Below, one piece after another: positions 23,358 through 31,503 of a DNA stretch of 64,000 bases (its first letter is position 1; every line of letters begins with the position of its first letter). Location: positions 1-64,000 of the forward strand of contig NZ_BARG01000094.1 in NCBI RefSeq assembly GCF_000376565.1, written 5' to 3'. A program made the translations under genes and the position numbers. This DNA comes from Streptomyces hokutonensis. GTDB taxonomy: Bacteria > Actinomycetota > Actinomycetes > Streptomycetales > Streptomycetaceae. The notes below the pieces were generated by a model, which made no database searches, had not been told where the DNA came from, and saw nothing but the letters and a program-made list of their open reading frames with translations.

Positions 23358-26053
23358 TGAATGTGTTCCTTCGGGCGGGCGACGGCTGCACCGGCGAGCA
23401 GCTGCTCCGCTGAACTCGCGTGGTGGGAGGCGTTGGCGGAGCGGTGTCCCGGTGTGGTGGTGATGGACGACTCGATGCGCGGGATGCGGGGGATGACGGC
23501 TTTCACCCGGCCGGTGTTCTGTCGCGGGCAGGCCAGCAGGAACTCGCCCTCCCGGCCCCTGCGGCCCACGGGGGACAGGCCGGTGGTCACCAGCCGCAGC
23601 AGCTCTGGGTCGCCCGGATCGAGGCCGACGAACTCCAGTCCGCGTCGGGCGCGTTCGCGGTCGGTGGTGCGGGCCAGCGCCCGGTAGGCCATCAGTCCGC
23701 GGTCGGGGCCGAGTTCTGCGGCGTCGTGGGAAGCGGCGAGGAGGCCGGCGCCGTGTTTGCGGCCGTCGTGGAGGATTTCGTGGACCAGGGCGGTGCCTTC
23801 GGCAGACGAGGTGAGCCAGTACAACTCGTCCAGGACCACGGCGGTGAACCGCTGGGGGTCTTCGAAGGCGGTCTGGCGGGCGATCGCCGCGATCAGGTAG
23901 AGCACCGCGCGGCCGATCAGCGCCTCCAGCGGCTGCTGGAGGAGAATCTCCGGCTTGTCGAACGCCGCCTTCGGCGGCAGCTTCAGCCCCGTGGTGGTGA
24001 TGACGATCATGTCGGAGGTGCTGGAGGCGTCCAGCCGCACCGGCGGCAGCGCCGGGTCGAAGACCATTCGGGCCAGGGAGTTGGTGGCCACGACCCGCAG
24101 GAGACCGGCGAGGGTGGCGGCCGCGTCCTGCCGCTTGCCCACCTCGCTCGCGGCCATCCCGTCGAGGACCTCCACTACGCGGTGCATGGACGGCTGCTCG
24201 CCGGTGGCGGCCTGCTCGACGGCGTGGTGCAGCACCTCGCCGCCTGTGCTCATCGGCCCGATACCGAGCTGCAGGGTGAGGTAGGACAGGGCGTAGTGGC
24301 GGCCCTCGGGGCCGGTGAACATGCGCAGCGGGTCGATGGAGACCTCGGCCCGGGCGGCGTCGACGATCTGGACGCGGCCCTTCGCCGCGGTCCGGGCGAA
24401 CGTGGCCCACTCGCGGACCGGGGTGCGGTCGATGCAGATCGCGCAGCCGCCGCGCGCCCACACCGCTTCCGTGATCAGTTTCTGCAGCACGGACTTGCCC
24501 GCGCCGAGGTCGCCGACGATGCCCATCGACGCGGACGCGTCCACCTTGGGCGCATCCGCCACGTTGATCATGACCGGGCGGGTGGTGCCCGAGTCGAGGT
24601 CGATCCCGAGGAACATGCCGGCCGGGTCGCCGACCTCGCCCACGGTGAAGGCGCCGCCCAGCGCCCAGTCCTCGGAGACCTGGTGCTGGGTGAACTCGCG
24701 CAGCACGCCCGGCCGTACGGTCCCGGGCAGGCTGAGGGTGAACAGGGCTTCTTGGAGGCCGGTCGGGCGTATGGCACGGTAGTCGGCGGCGGCGAGCAGG
24801 GCGGTCAGGGCGCGGGCGCGGGCGTCGCAGACGGCGGCGGTCGGCCCCCATACCGTCAGTACGGTCACCGACTGGACCTCGACCTCGACCGAGGTACGCG
24901 ACAGCCGGGCATCCAGCTCGCCCAGATCCCGGGCGGCTTCGCTGAGTGAGGCCGGCATGCCGGTGGGGCGGGCGTCGTACTGGTCGGCCTGGTCGATGAG
25001 TTCGTTCTTCTTGCGCCGTACCTGCTGACGTGCCTTCTCCGCGGGCACCAGGGTGAGGTCGATGGTGTAGTCGACGGGGAAGTCCAGGGTTTCCAGCTGG
25101 GCGAAGAGATCGGCGGAGTCCTGGCTGATGGTGGGCGGGCACTCGGCCAGCGCCAACTGCGCCTGGTAGCCGGTGCCTGCGTCCGTTTCGACCTGCAGCC
25201 AGCGGCGCCGGAGCGGGGAAGCCGCCTTCAGCCGCCACCAGGCGTTCCGGCCCGACCGCGTTATCTGTCCGGCCCTCTTGAGGTCGTCGGTGTCGTCGAG
25301 TTCGGGGTCGATGCCGCCTTCCTGGAGGCGGACCTGGCCGAGGTCGGCGTAGCTGGGGGAGTGCAGCACCCCCTCGCGGATCTGACTTCCGTACAGTTCG
25401 CTGACCTCGGACTCGGCCAGCAGCGGCTCCGCGAGACCGCGGTGCAGGGCGTGCTGGATCATCCACACGACCTCCGCGGGGCGGGCGGGACGGAAGGCGA
25501 TGCCGCCGGCGAGCGCGGCCTGGACCCGGGAGGCCTGTTCGCGGTACGCGGTCACCTCACGCCGCGTCACGGGCGCGGCCCGCATGCCCAGCGCGGGGGC
25601 CACGTCCGCCCACATCGCACCGAGCGACGCCGACACCTGACCGCCGGCGCCTTCGGTCTGCAGGGGTACGGCCAGCCACAGGGTGCGGTGGTGCATCTCC
25701 TGACGGTCCAGCAGGTCCAGCGTGGCTTCGACGTTCTCCACCCATGGGTGTGTGCCGTCGACCGGCACGGTCTCGGCCGGCTCGATGCCCTCGATCATGC
25801 GCAGGGCGATCTCCCCCGGATCGACCTGCGCGCACAGCCCGATCAGCCGCGGCGCACCCGACAACGACCGGATCAGGTGAGTGATCTTGGCGAGTTGCTC
25901 GTCGCGGACCGCGGCGGGCACATATGTGCCCTGGACGGTCTCCTCGCTGTGGCCGCGGGCGTCCGGGCCGGGGTGCAGCCGGTAGATCGCCCACACGCTG
26001 CCGTGCGTCGACCACACCAGGTGTCCGGAGATATGACGGACCGGCACTCTCAT
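23354..26053 (-). CDS. VirB4-like conjugation ATPase
   Basis: An 899-residue cytoplasmic ATPase that energises the secretion channel. Walker A is GIVGDLGAGKSVLQK (about residues 508-520), Walker B AVVLDELYWLTS (about 735-745), and the C-terminal ARTTDRERARRGLEFVGL resembles the arginine-finger region. The N-terminal half is the VirB4/TrbE-type domain. The ATG at 26051-26053 overlaps the upstream stop as ATGA, which fixes the start over a longer frame. Motifs are complete, so it should be active. It is the most reliable marker that the cluster is a type IV secretion system. Confidence 0.93.
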   Translation of the reverse strand: MRVPVRHISGHLVWSTHGSVWAIYRLHPGPDARGHSEETVQGTYVPAAVRDEQLAKITHLIRSLSGAPRLIGLCAQVDPGEIALRMIEGIEPAETVPVDGTHPWVENVEATLDLLDRQEMHHRTLWLAVPLQTEGAGGQVSASLGAMWADVAPALGMRAAPVTRREVTAYREQASRVQAALAGGIAFRPARPAEVVWMIQHALHRGLAEPLLAESEVSELYGSQIREGVLHSPSYADLGQVRLQEGGIDPELDDTDDLKRAGQITRSGRNAWWRLKAASPLRRRWLQVETDAGTGYQAQLALAECPPTISQDSADLFAQLETLDFPVDYTIDLTLVPAEKARQQVRRKKNELIDQADQYDARPTGMPASLSEAARDLGELDARLSRTSVEVEVQSVTVLTVWGPTAAVCDARARALTALLAAADYRAIRPTGLQEALFTLSLPGTVRPGVLREFTQHQVSEDWALGGAFTVGEVGDPAGMFLGIDLDSGTTRPVMINVADAPKVDASASMGIVGDLGAGKSVLQKLITEAVWARGGCAICIDRTPVREWATFARTAAKGRVQIVDAARAEVSIDPLRMFTGPEGRHYALSYLTLQLGIGPMSTGGEVLHHAVEQAATGEQPSMHRVVEVLDGMAASEVGKRQDAAATLAGLLRVVATNSLARMVFDPALPPVRLDASSTSDMIVITTTGLKLPPKAAFDKPEILLQQPLEALIGRAVLYLIAAIARQTAFEDPQRFTAVVLDELYWLTSSAEGTALVHEILHDGRKHGAGLLAASHDAAELGPDRGLMAYRALARTTDRERARRGLEFVGLDPGDPELLRLVTTGLSPVGRRGREGEFLLACPRQNTGRVKAVIPRIPRIESSITTTPGHRSANASHHASSAEQLLAGAAVARPKEHIQ

Positions 26054-26631
26054 CGCGCATCCCCGTTCTGGGCGGTGAGGGTGAGTAGTTGCTGTACTCC
26101 CGAGACCGGAGGGGCCGGCGTCGGTGGGGCAGCCGGAGTCGTACGACGGCGTGGTGCCGAGCACGGTGTTGCCGGGCTACGACGACGGGGCGTCCGATCG
26201 GTGGAGGGCCGGGAGGCACGCCGTGGCGCGGGCGCCGGAGCGGGTGGGGGTGCGTCCTCGATGGTGAAGCCGCCGAGCAGCGGGTGGGGAGTACGGTCGC
26301 GGGCGGCGTGTCCGCCGATCCGTCCCCCGCGCGGCCGCCGGCCGAGCATCAGCCAGCCCAGGGCGGCCTGCATCGGGGCGCGGCCCCCGACCTTCGGCCG
26401 GCGCACCGCCCACACCGTCAGCAGCCAGGCCGCGATAGGGACCGGTCCCATCCACGACCACCAGCTGATGGTCTTGGCGAGGAGGAAGCCGCCTCCGACG
26501 GCGATCGTGATCTGTGCGGGTGTGTAGGGGCCGAGCGGGATCTTCCAGTCCGCGATTTTGCCCAGCACCCAGGGGTGGCGGCGGGCAGAGGTGTAGAAGC
26601 GTCCCACCCGCGCGGGAACGGCCGCGCTCAC
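26050..26631 (-). CDS. PrgI/VirB3-like membrane protein
   Basis: A 193-residue protein. Two closely spaced hydrophobic segments (ITIAVGGGFLLAKTISWW and GPVPIAAWLLTVWAV, about residues 40-80) are followed by a proline-rich tail. Such a two-helix protein placed immediately before VirB4 corresponds to the VirB3/PrgI component of Gram-positive systems. The GTG at 26629-26631 overlaps the upstream stop as GTGA, and its stop overlaps VirB4 as ATGA. The assignment rests on topology and gene order rather than strong motifs. Confidence 0.7.
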   Translation of the reverse strand: MSAAVPARVGRFYTSARRHPWVLGKIADWKIPLGPYTPAQITIAVGGGFLLAKTISWWSWMGPVPIAAWLLTVWAVRRPKVGGRAPMQAALGWLMLGRRPRGGRIGGHAARDRTPHPLLGGFTIEDAPPPAPAPAPRRASRPSTDRTPRRRSPATPCSAPRRRTTPAAPPTPAPPVSGVQQLLTLTAQNGDAR

Positions 26632-26969
26632 AGCCAGCCCCCAACGCCCGGTGAGTGGTCACGCGAGCCCGGGAGGTCGGACCGGACGATGCCGGGGACG
26701 GCGGGTGCGCCCCTGGCCGGGTTCTTCACCTCGTCCTCGAACATGTTCGCCAGGTCGTTGCGTGAGTTGTAGAGGCCCAGCGCGATCACCATCAGCAGCA
26801 GGGCCCCGATCCCCGCCTTCAACGAGAACTTCTGGATCATGATGACGACCACCAGTACGACCAGGCCGGCCTGAAGCCCGTTGGTCGCCCAGGTCTTGAA
26901 CATGGTGATCCAGCTGTTGCCGAGGTCGTTGAGCTCCCCGGCGAGCATCAGGCCGTACACCGTGTTCAC
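26628..26969 (-). CDS. Small two-helix transfer protein (VirB2-like position)
   Basis: A 113-residue protein with two hydrophobic helices (LQAGLVVLVVVIMIQ and AGIGALLLMVIALGLY) and a short polar tail. In this operon type it occupies the VirB2/pilin-like position before the PrgI-like gene. The start is GTG at 26967-26969, overlapping the TcpC-like stop as GTGA; a longer upstream frame is therefore not needed. The function as a channel or pilin subunit is inferred from position only. Confidence 0.7.
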   Translation of the reverse strand: MNTVYGLMLAGELNDLGNSWITMFKTWATNGLQAGLVVLVVVIMIQKFSLKAGIGALLLMVIALGLYNSRNDLANMFEDEVKNPARGAPAVPGIVRSDLPGSRDHSPGVGGWL

Positions 26970-27898
26970 CGGGAACCCCCGTCCTGCACGGTCCCGGACT
27001 CCAGCGCGGCGACTTCCCACCGGCCCGAGCGGGCCCTGAGCGTCAGCTCGTAGGCCAGCGGCCACCGGCCGTCCGTGTTCTGGGTGTCCACCTGTGTGAG
27101 GACATGGACCTGGGTGCCGTCGGCCGGCATGTGCTCGGCGGCCGCGGCCTGTTCGACGGCGGACACCTGCTGCACGGTGGCCTCCGTGTACGGGGCGGGG
27201 GAGACGGCCGGCAGGTTCACGCCGGGCGCAAGGTAGCGGTCGACCTCTCCGGCGCCGGTCAGGTAGGCGGCGAAGAACTCCGTGAGCGCGGACGTCAGAT
27301 CACCGTCGGAGACACTCACCCGGTACGGCGACGCGGGCACCGTGGCCCGCCCCGGGCCGGCCACCACACCGGGGGCACCGGTCACCGTGAACGAGCCACC
27401 GGTGCTGTCCGACACCAGCGGGACGGCGTAGTAGCGCAACCGTCCGTCGGCGTACTGCGCAGCCACCGTGACCGACCACGCGTCGTCGGCTCGCTGCGCA
27501 CTGCGCACCGCGATGACGGACTCCGGCTTCGCCTGCGCAGCGGAGACCGGGGCGGGTAGGCCGACGTCCGGCGCGAGCGACTGCGCAAGACGGGCCTGCG
27601 CACTGGTCTCATCGCCGGCGCTGCTGCGCAGCCACGCGCCGACGAACACCTGCGCATAGCCGCCCGGATCGGCGGCGGCCCGCGTGGTGCGCACAGTGGT
27701 GGACGTGGTCGGTGTGGCGGCCTCGACGGCGGTCGGGCTGGAGGTGATGGCGAGGCCCAGGGCGATGGGGCCGGCCGCGACCGCGGTCCAGACTGCCAGG
27801 CGTGAAAGGCGCACGCGGCGCCGCATCGCTTCGAGGCGGGCGCCTGCGGCCATCGGTGCGGCGGCCCCGCTCTCCGGAGCCTGCTTGCCAGGAGGCAT
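26966..27898 (-). CDS. TcpC/VirB8-like conjugation protein
   Basis: A 310-residue bitopic protein: a basic cytoplasmic N-terminus, a transmembrane helix (about 35-55, LAVWTAVAAGPIALGLAI) and two NTF2-like extracytoplasmic repeats (about 75-170 and 185-305, each with a tyrosine/valine-rich beta pattern). This is the TcpC/VirB8 architecture of Gram-positive conjugation. The ATG at 27896-27898 has GGGAG about 8 bases upstream. It is the first gene of the transfer operon. Its first half contains nine TGCGCA hexamers, which continue in the upstream region, so codon choice may be constrained by a DNA site. Confidence 0.8.
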   Translation of the reverse strand: MPPGKQAPESGAAAPMAAGARLEAMRRRVRLSRLAVWTAVAAGPIALGLAITSSPTAVEAATPTTSTTVRTTRAAADPGGYAQVFVGAWLRSSAGDETSAQARLAQSLAPDVGLPAPVSAAQAKPESVIAVRSAQRADDAWSVTVAAQYADGRLRYYAVPLVSDSTGGSFTVTGAPGVVAGPGRATVPASPYRVSVSDGDLTSALTEFFAAYLTGAGEVDRYLAPGVNLPAVSPAPYTEATVQQVSAVEQAAAAEHMPADGTQVHVLTQVDTQNTDGRWPLAYELTLRARSGRWEVAALESGTVQDGGSR

Positions 27899-28350
27899 GG
27901 TCGAACTCCCAGGTCAGAACGTGTACTTGCTGACTTGAGAAAACCCGCCGACCCCGACCCGACCACCGACCACGAGACCCCGACCACGGTCACGATGGGG
28001 ACACGAAGCCCGTGGTCGGGGTCATGGTCGGCCCGACCACGGGCCCCACCATGGGGTGGCCGGGCAAAGGGCACCGCATCCGCCCACGGCCCCCCGGGCT
28101 GGAACTGGGTGACCACGTGCCCCGCGGGCAACGGACCCGCAGGCCCCTGCGCAGACAGGTGCCGTCCGGATCTTGTGAGGCATCTACGCAGTGCGCGACC
28201 CCACCCTGCGCAGCAGAAGATCCGGAGTTCTCGCGCCGGTTGCGCAGCCGCCCCGCACGACCCGACTGAGCACGATCCTCGGCCGGTTGCGCAGCCCTAT
28301 CGCGCACTGCCCGCCGAAGGCTGCGCAGTCGGATGCGCAACTGCTGCGCA
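27456..28350. repeat. Cluster of 16 TGCGCA palindromic hexamers
   Basis: TGCGCA starts at 27456, 27495, 27502, 27534, 27582, 27597, 27625, 27651 and 27688 inside the TcpC-like gene, and at 28148, 28207, 28241, 28288, 28322, 28334 and 28345 in the intergenic region. For 70% GC, far fewer than one would be expected per kilobase. Spacing is irregular. The cluster may be a binding array for a replication, transfer or partition protein; this is inference. Confidence 0.75.
27908..28042. repeat. Control-region repeat, copy A, with TGGTCGG/CCGACCA palindromes
   Basis: The 135 bases upstream of the transfer operon match 62675-62809 upstream of the replication-relaxation gene at roughly 80% by eye, in the same orientation. 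Both copies contain TCACGATGGGGACACA-type sequence and many CCGACCAC/GTGGTCGG units. Copy A holds an inverted repeat CCCCGACCACGG (27978-27989) / CCGTGGTCGGGG (28010-28021) and the 15-bp palindrome TGGTCGGCCCGACCA (28025-28039). It is probably an operator or DNA-processing site. Confidence 0.75.
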
Positions 28351-28624
28351 CCGCGGGGGCGAAGGCGGCGTGGTCGGCCCGACCATGAGCCCGACCACGG
28401 CAGTTGGACGGCCGCGTTGCCGGATCGTGACCGGTGGTCGGGACTCATGGCCGCCGGTCCGGTCGGGGCCGGCCGATGAGCTGACGGCATGGAACACACG
28501 CACGTGCCCGGGCCTGCCGGCCCTCACGCCGGTGGGGCCCAAGCGCCCTGCCCCGGCGATGGCGCGCGGCCCGTGCCGGGGCAGCGCGGTGAGCCGTTTC
28601 GGGGCGGGGATCCGCCGTGGCGTG
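28043..28624. other. Intergenic region between the transfer operon and small plasmid genes
   Basis: No convincing gene is seen. The region holds seven of the TGCGCA hexamers and a second TGGTCGGCCCGACCA palindrome (28371-28385), with further GTGGTCGG/CCGACCAC units at 28388-28445. It probably carries the promoters for both flanking operons and may hold an origin or transfer site. Confidence 0.5.
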
Positions 28625-28840
28625 ATGGCGGCCGATCAGTTCACCCAGATCTCCAACGCGCTGTTCCGCGAGACCCGGTTGTCCTTCAAGTCCGAGGGAC
28701 TGTCCGGACTGCTCTCCACACACCGGGACGGCCGGCGGACGGCCGTCGCCCGTCCCGGCGGCGGCCGCTGTGCGACCTGCGCCCGCGCCCGCGCCTGGGC
28801 CTGTGCTGTGACCGACCTGCTGGAAGGAAGCACTTCATGA
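28625..28840 (+). CDS. Truncated replication-initiator-like winged-helix protein
   Basis: A 71-residue protein whose first 36 residues (QFTQISNALFRETRLSFKSE, then GLSGLLSTHRDG) match the N-terminal helix-turn-helix segment of Streptomyces plasmid and phage replication or regulatory proteins. After the THRDG motif the frame runs into a short Arg/Ala/Cys-rich tail instead of the rest of the domain, so it looks truncated or rebuilt by a frameshift. ATG 28625 (or GTG 28622) is a reasonable start. Its stop overlaps the next gene as ATGA. It may be a remnant or a small regulator. Confidence 0.5.
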   Translation: MAADQFTQISNALFRETRLSFKSEGLSGLLSTHRDGRRTAVARPGGGRCATCARARAWACAVTDLLEGSTS

Positions 28841-29700
28841 GGGACCCGCTGCGCACCACATCGCATCCGGCCGCGCCGGGCCTGCGGCCGTTCGCCGGCG
28901 ATCCGGCCCGCTGGGACGCGGAACGCTCCTGTGCCCTGCACCGGGGGCGGATGGCATGCGACACCGGATCTTGCACCACTGCTGCGGAGCCGTATCTGGT
29001 GTGCGAGCGCACCGGCTGGGGCTGGCTGGCCTGGACGGTTCCCGCCGACGGCAGCATGCCTGAACGCCCCCACCACATCGGTGTTCTCCCGCCCTCGGCG
29101 ACCTGGGTAGACCGTGTGGCGGCCCGTTGGCTGGCCCGGCGCCCGGCCGGCCGCATGGCCCTGCACGCGACGAGCCACGGGTCGCTGCGCTACTTTGCCG
29201 TCGCGGTGGCCGTCGTCGGATGCTTCGCCGCCATCGACGCGATCGCCCGCGGCGTCCCCCTCGGTGTTGCCGTGCCGGCGGCGCTGGTGGCCCCGCTGCT
29301 CGCCGACCATCTCCCCGACCGCCTCGACCTGCGCGCCCGGCAGCGTGTGCGGGTCGTACACGGAGCAGCGGCCACCGGATACCTGCAGCGCCTCGGTGTC
29401 CTGCACACCGGTCTCCTCCGTGCCGCCGCGGGCAGTGACCGCCACGAGCTGCGCCGCGCCGCCGGGATCGGCCGGCATCTGCTGTGGGACGCCGCCGGCC
29501 TGCTCCAGGGGCAGGACATCCGCCAGGTCTCCCCTCAGCTGATCGCCTGCGAGCGGCTGATGCTCCAACTCGCCGACCAGGTCACCCAGAACACCGAGCA
29601 CACCACCCCCGAGGACGCTGCGGCCGAGGACGCGCGGGCCCACACGTCCGGGCGGACCCGTGGCCCGAATCCTCCCTGGGGCCCGGCCGGCGGCGTCTGA
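28837..29700 (+). CDS. Plasmid-type membrane protein, function unknown
   Basis: A 287-residue protein with four cysteines near the N-terminus (CALHRGRMACDTGSC), a central hydrophobic pair (about 118-155, YFAVAVAVVGCFAAIDAI and GVAVPAALVAPLLADHL) and a charged helical C-terminal region. The ATG at 28837 has GGAAGGAAG about 5 bases upstream and overlaps the preceding stop. The family is not recognised by name; such proteins are common beside transfer operons of Streptomyces elements. Confidence 0.7.
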   Translation: MRDPLRTTSHPAAPGLRPFAGDPARWDAERSCALHRGRMACDTGSCTTAAEPYLVCERTGWGWLAWTVPADGSMPERPHHIGVLPPSATWVDRVAARWLARRPAGRMALHATSHGSLRYFAVAVAVVGCFAAIDAIARGVPLGVAVPAALVAPLLADHLPDRLDLRARQRVRVVHGAAATGYLQRLGVLHTGLLRAAAGSDRHELRRAAGIGRHLLWDAAGLLQGQDIRQVSPQLIACERLMLQLADQVTQNTEHTTPEDAAAEDARAHTSGRTRGPNPPWGPAGGV

Positions 29701-29749
29701 GACACCCCGGTAGGCGCACGGCACGTCATCTCTGAAGGGAACCCTCCTC

Positions 29750-30298
29750 ATGGCGCAGCCCGGATCCGGCCCGGCCGCCCGCACGGCGGACGTCTACCTG
29801 CTCTTCGCGCACGAGCCGTACTACCCCTCTCCCGGAGCCCGGGAGATCAACACCGCCGTCGTGGCCGCCGGCTCCCTGCTCCACCCGCGGGTGCTCCAGC
29901 CCGACGGAGCCCGCATCCACCGCCTCCTCACCCACGGACGGCAGCCGGGCGAGATCGTCCCGCTGTCCACCCTCACCCACGAACTGCGCGGGGGTGCCGA
30001 CTGGCCGGCCGTCGGCGACTGGGAGCGCGTCACCACCGACCTGGTCCAGCTCGTCCGCTCGGGACACTGCGACGCCCTCAGCCTCGGCCTGCCCGGCATC
30101 GCGCGCGCTCTGTTGTGTTCCGGTCCGCACAGCCATGTGCGCGCCTACGACGCCGCGGCCGGCGAGTTCATCGACCACGGGCCCGGCGAGCGGGCCGCGG
30201 CGCTGGCCGACGTCGGCGTGTTCCTCGCCGTCCTCGTGGCCGAACGGGATCTGTGGCCCGGCGACGGCCTGCTCGCCCCGCTCACGGCACCTTCGTGA
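29750..30298 (+). CDS. Hypothetical plasmid protein
   Basis: A 182-residue soluble protein (ADVYLLFAHEPYYPSPGARE at the start, later GLPGIARALLCSG). It has no signal peptide and no obvious catalytic motif. The ATG at 29750 has GAAGGGAA about 8-12 bases upstream, and third codon positions are strongly GC-biased, so it is a real gene. It follows the membrane protein by 49 bases and may be co-transcribed. Confidence 0.65.
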   Translation: MAQPGSGPAARTADVYLLFAHEPYYPSPGAREINTAVVAAGSLLHPRVLQPDGARIHRLLTHGRQPGEIVPLSTLTHELRGGADWPAVGDWERVTTDLVQLVRSGHCDALSLGLPGIARALLCSGPHSHVRAYDAAAGEFIDHGPGERAAALADVGVFLAVLVAERDLWPGDGLLAPLTAPS

Positions 30299-30630
30299 GC
30301 TGGCAACGGAGCCGGTTTCGAAACGCGGGTGCCGTGGGCTGGCTTTCCGATCCTGATCCTCCGGCTTCTCCAACGCGCCCGTTGTCACGGGCGGTACGTG
30401 TGCCGACTCTGCCGTTCCGTGCCACCGGCACCCTCACGGTGGCTTCCTAGGCGACGGTCGGGCTCCGGGCCTACTCAGCGAGTGAACTGCCCTGGTGGTG
30501 CCGGCGGGTGACGTTCGTGCATCCCGCGGCGGGCCGCTGCTCCCTGCACCGCCGGCGGCGCGCTCGGTACGTTCTTGCGGGTGCGTGCCGCGTCTGGCGG
30601 GTCGGGCCGGTCGCACCCCCACATGCATGG

Positions 30631-30648
30631 CATGACGATTTCGTCATG
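30631..30648. promoter_or_regulatory. Perfect inverted repeat before the Uma2-HTH pair
   Basis: CATGACGATTTCGTCATG has 8-bp perfect arms around a 2-bp centre and ends 12 bases before the GTG of the Uma2 gene. Its placement over the expected promoter or 5' leader suggests that the downstream HTH protein represses its own operon. Confidence 0.65.
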
Positions 30649-30660
30649 TACGGTGGGGGT

Positions 30661-31239
30661 GTGACGGAGCAGAGCATTTACGGGCATCTTCGTGAGTTCC
30701 GTGAGGCCTTCGACAAGCCTGAGCCGCTGGCCTGGCCTGAGATCAGCCATGGCCAGCTGCTGATGATGATGAGCCCGAAGAAGCAGCATCAGCTCGTTGC
30801 CCACCGCCTGCGTACCCAGCTGGAGCCACAACTGGGTACGGACCTGGTCCTCATGCTCGAAACGGACATGGAGGATGCGGCACTGGGCATCCTGCGGGTC
30901 CCCGACCTCGTCGTGATCGACGAGGAGGAGGCCACAGCCGAGAGCGATGCCATCGACCCGCGCCGCTGCCACCTGGTGATCGAGATCGTCTCCCGGTCCA
31001 ACCCGGGCAACGACTACGAGGGCAAGCTGCGCGACTATCCGGCCATGGGGGTGCCGCACTACCTGATCGTCGACCCCCGGGACGGGACCGCTGTCCACCA
31101 CTGGGCGCCGACACGCCGCACTGGCGAACCCACGTACGACAACAGGCAGCACTACGCCTTCGGGGACACCGTCACCGTCACCGGCTGGAAGATCGACACT
31201 GCTGCTCTGCCCCGCTACAGCGCGGACGCCGGACGGTGA
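30661..31239 (+). CDS. Uma2-family putative endonuclease
   Basis: A 192-residue PD-(D/E)xK-fold protein. The core motif reads VPDLVVIDEEE, CHLVIEIVSRSNPGNDYEGK and MGVPHYLIVDP, the usual Uma2 Asp/Glu-x-Val-Ser/Lys arrangement (about residues 80-140). Uma2 proteins are widespread in Streptomyces and their biological role is unsettled. A GTG at 30661 preceded by a GGTGGGGG stretch is preferred to ATG 30646. The stop overlaps the HTH gene as GTGA, giving a compact toxin-antitoxin-like pair. Confidence 0.82.
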   Translation: MTEQSIYGHLREFREAFDKPEPLAWPEISHGQLLMMMSPKKQHQLVAHRLRTQLEPQLGTDLVLMLETDMEDAALGILRVPDLVVIDEEEATAESDAIDPRRCHLVIEIVSRSNPGNDYEGKLRDYPAMGVPHYLIVDPRDGTAVHHWAPTRRTGEPTYDNRQHYAFGDTVTVTGWKIDTAALPRYSADAGR

Positions 31240-31460
31240 ACGACACCGCCGGCCTGGTGCGGTCCTGGCGCCAGCAGCGGGGCATGTCCCAGACGCGCCT
31301 GGCCGAACTCGCGGGGACCGGGCAGGCCGCGATCTCACGCATCGAATCCGGGCGGGACCTGCCCACCCTGGCACTCCTGGACCGCATTGCCTCGGCACTG
31401 GACTGCCGGCTGACGGTCACCTTCACGTCCGGCTCGGGGCAGACCCCGCCCCCATCCTGA
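31236..31460 (+). CDS. Small XRE helix-turn-helix protein
   Basis: A 74-residue protein that is almost entirely an XRE domain: VRSWRQQRGMSQTRLAELAG, then AAISRIESGRDLPTLALLDR. The recognition helix and the following helices are complete. The GTG start overlaps the Uma2 stop as GTGA. In such pairs the HTH protein usually represses the operon and may counteract the partner. The 18-bp inverted repeat upstream of Uma2 is the likely operator. Confidence 0.85.
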   Translation: MNDTAGLVRSWRQQRGMSQTRLAELAGTGQAAISRIESGRDLPTLALLDRIASALDCRLTVTFTSGSGQTPPPS

Positions 31461-31503
31461 CCAGATGATCAAAAGAGAAAGACAAGCGCGGACGCGGCTC
31501 TCG

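Noticed and set aside
27456..28350. CRISPR array
   Set aside because: The TGCGCA units are only 6 bp with irregular spacing, and there are no repeat-spacer units or cas genes.
27935..28624. Upstream extension of the frame of the 71-residue winged-helix protein
   Set aside because: It covers the repeat-rich control region, has no ribosome site and no protein-like composition.
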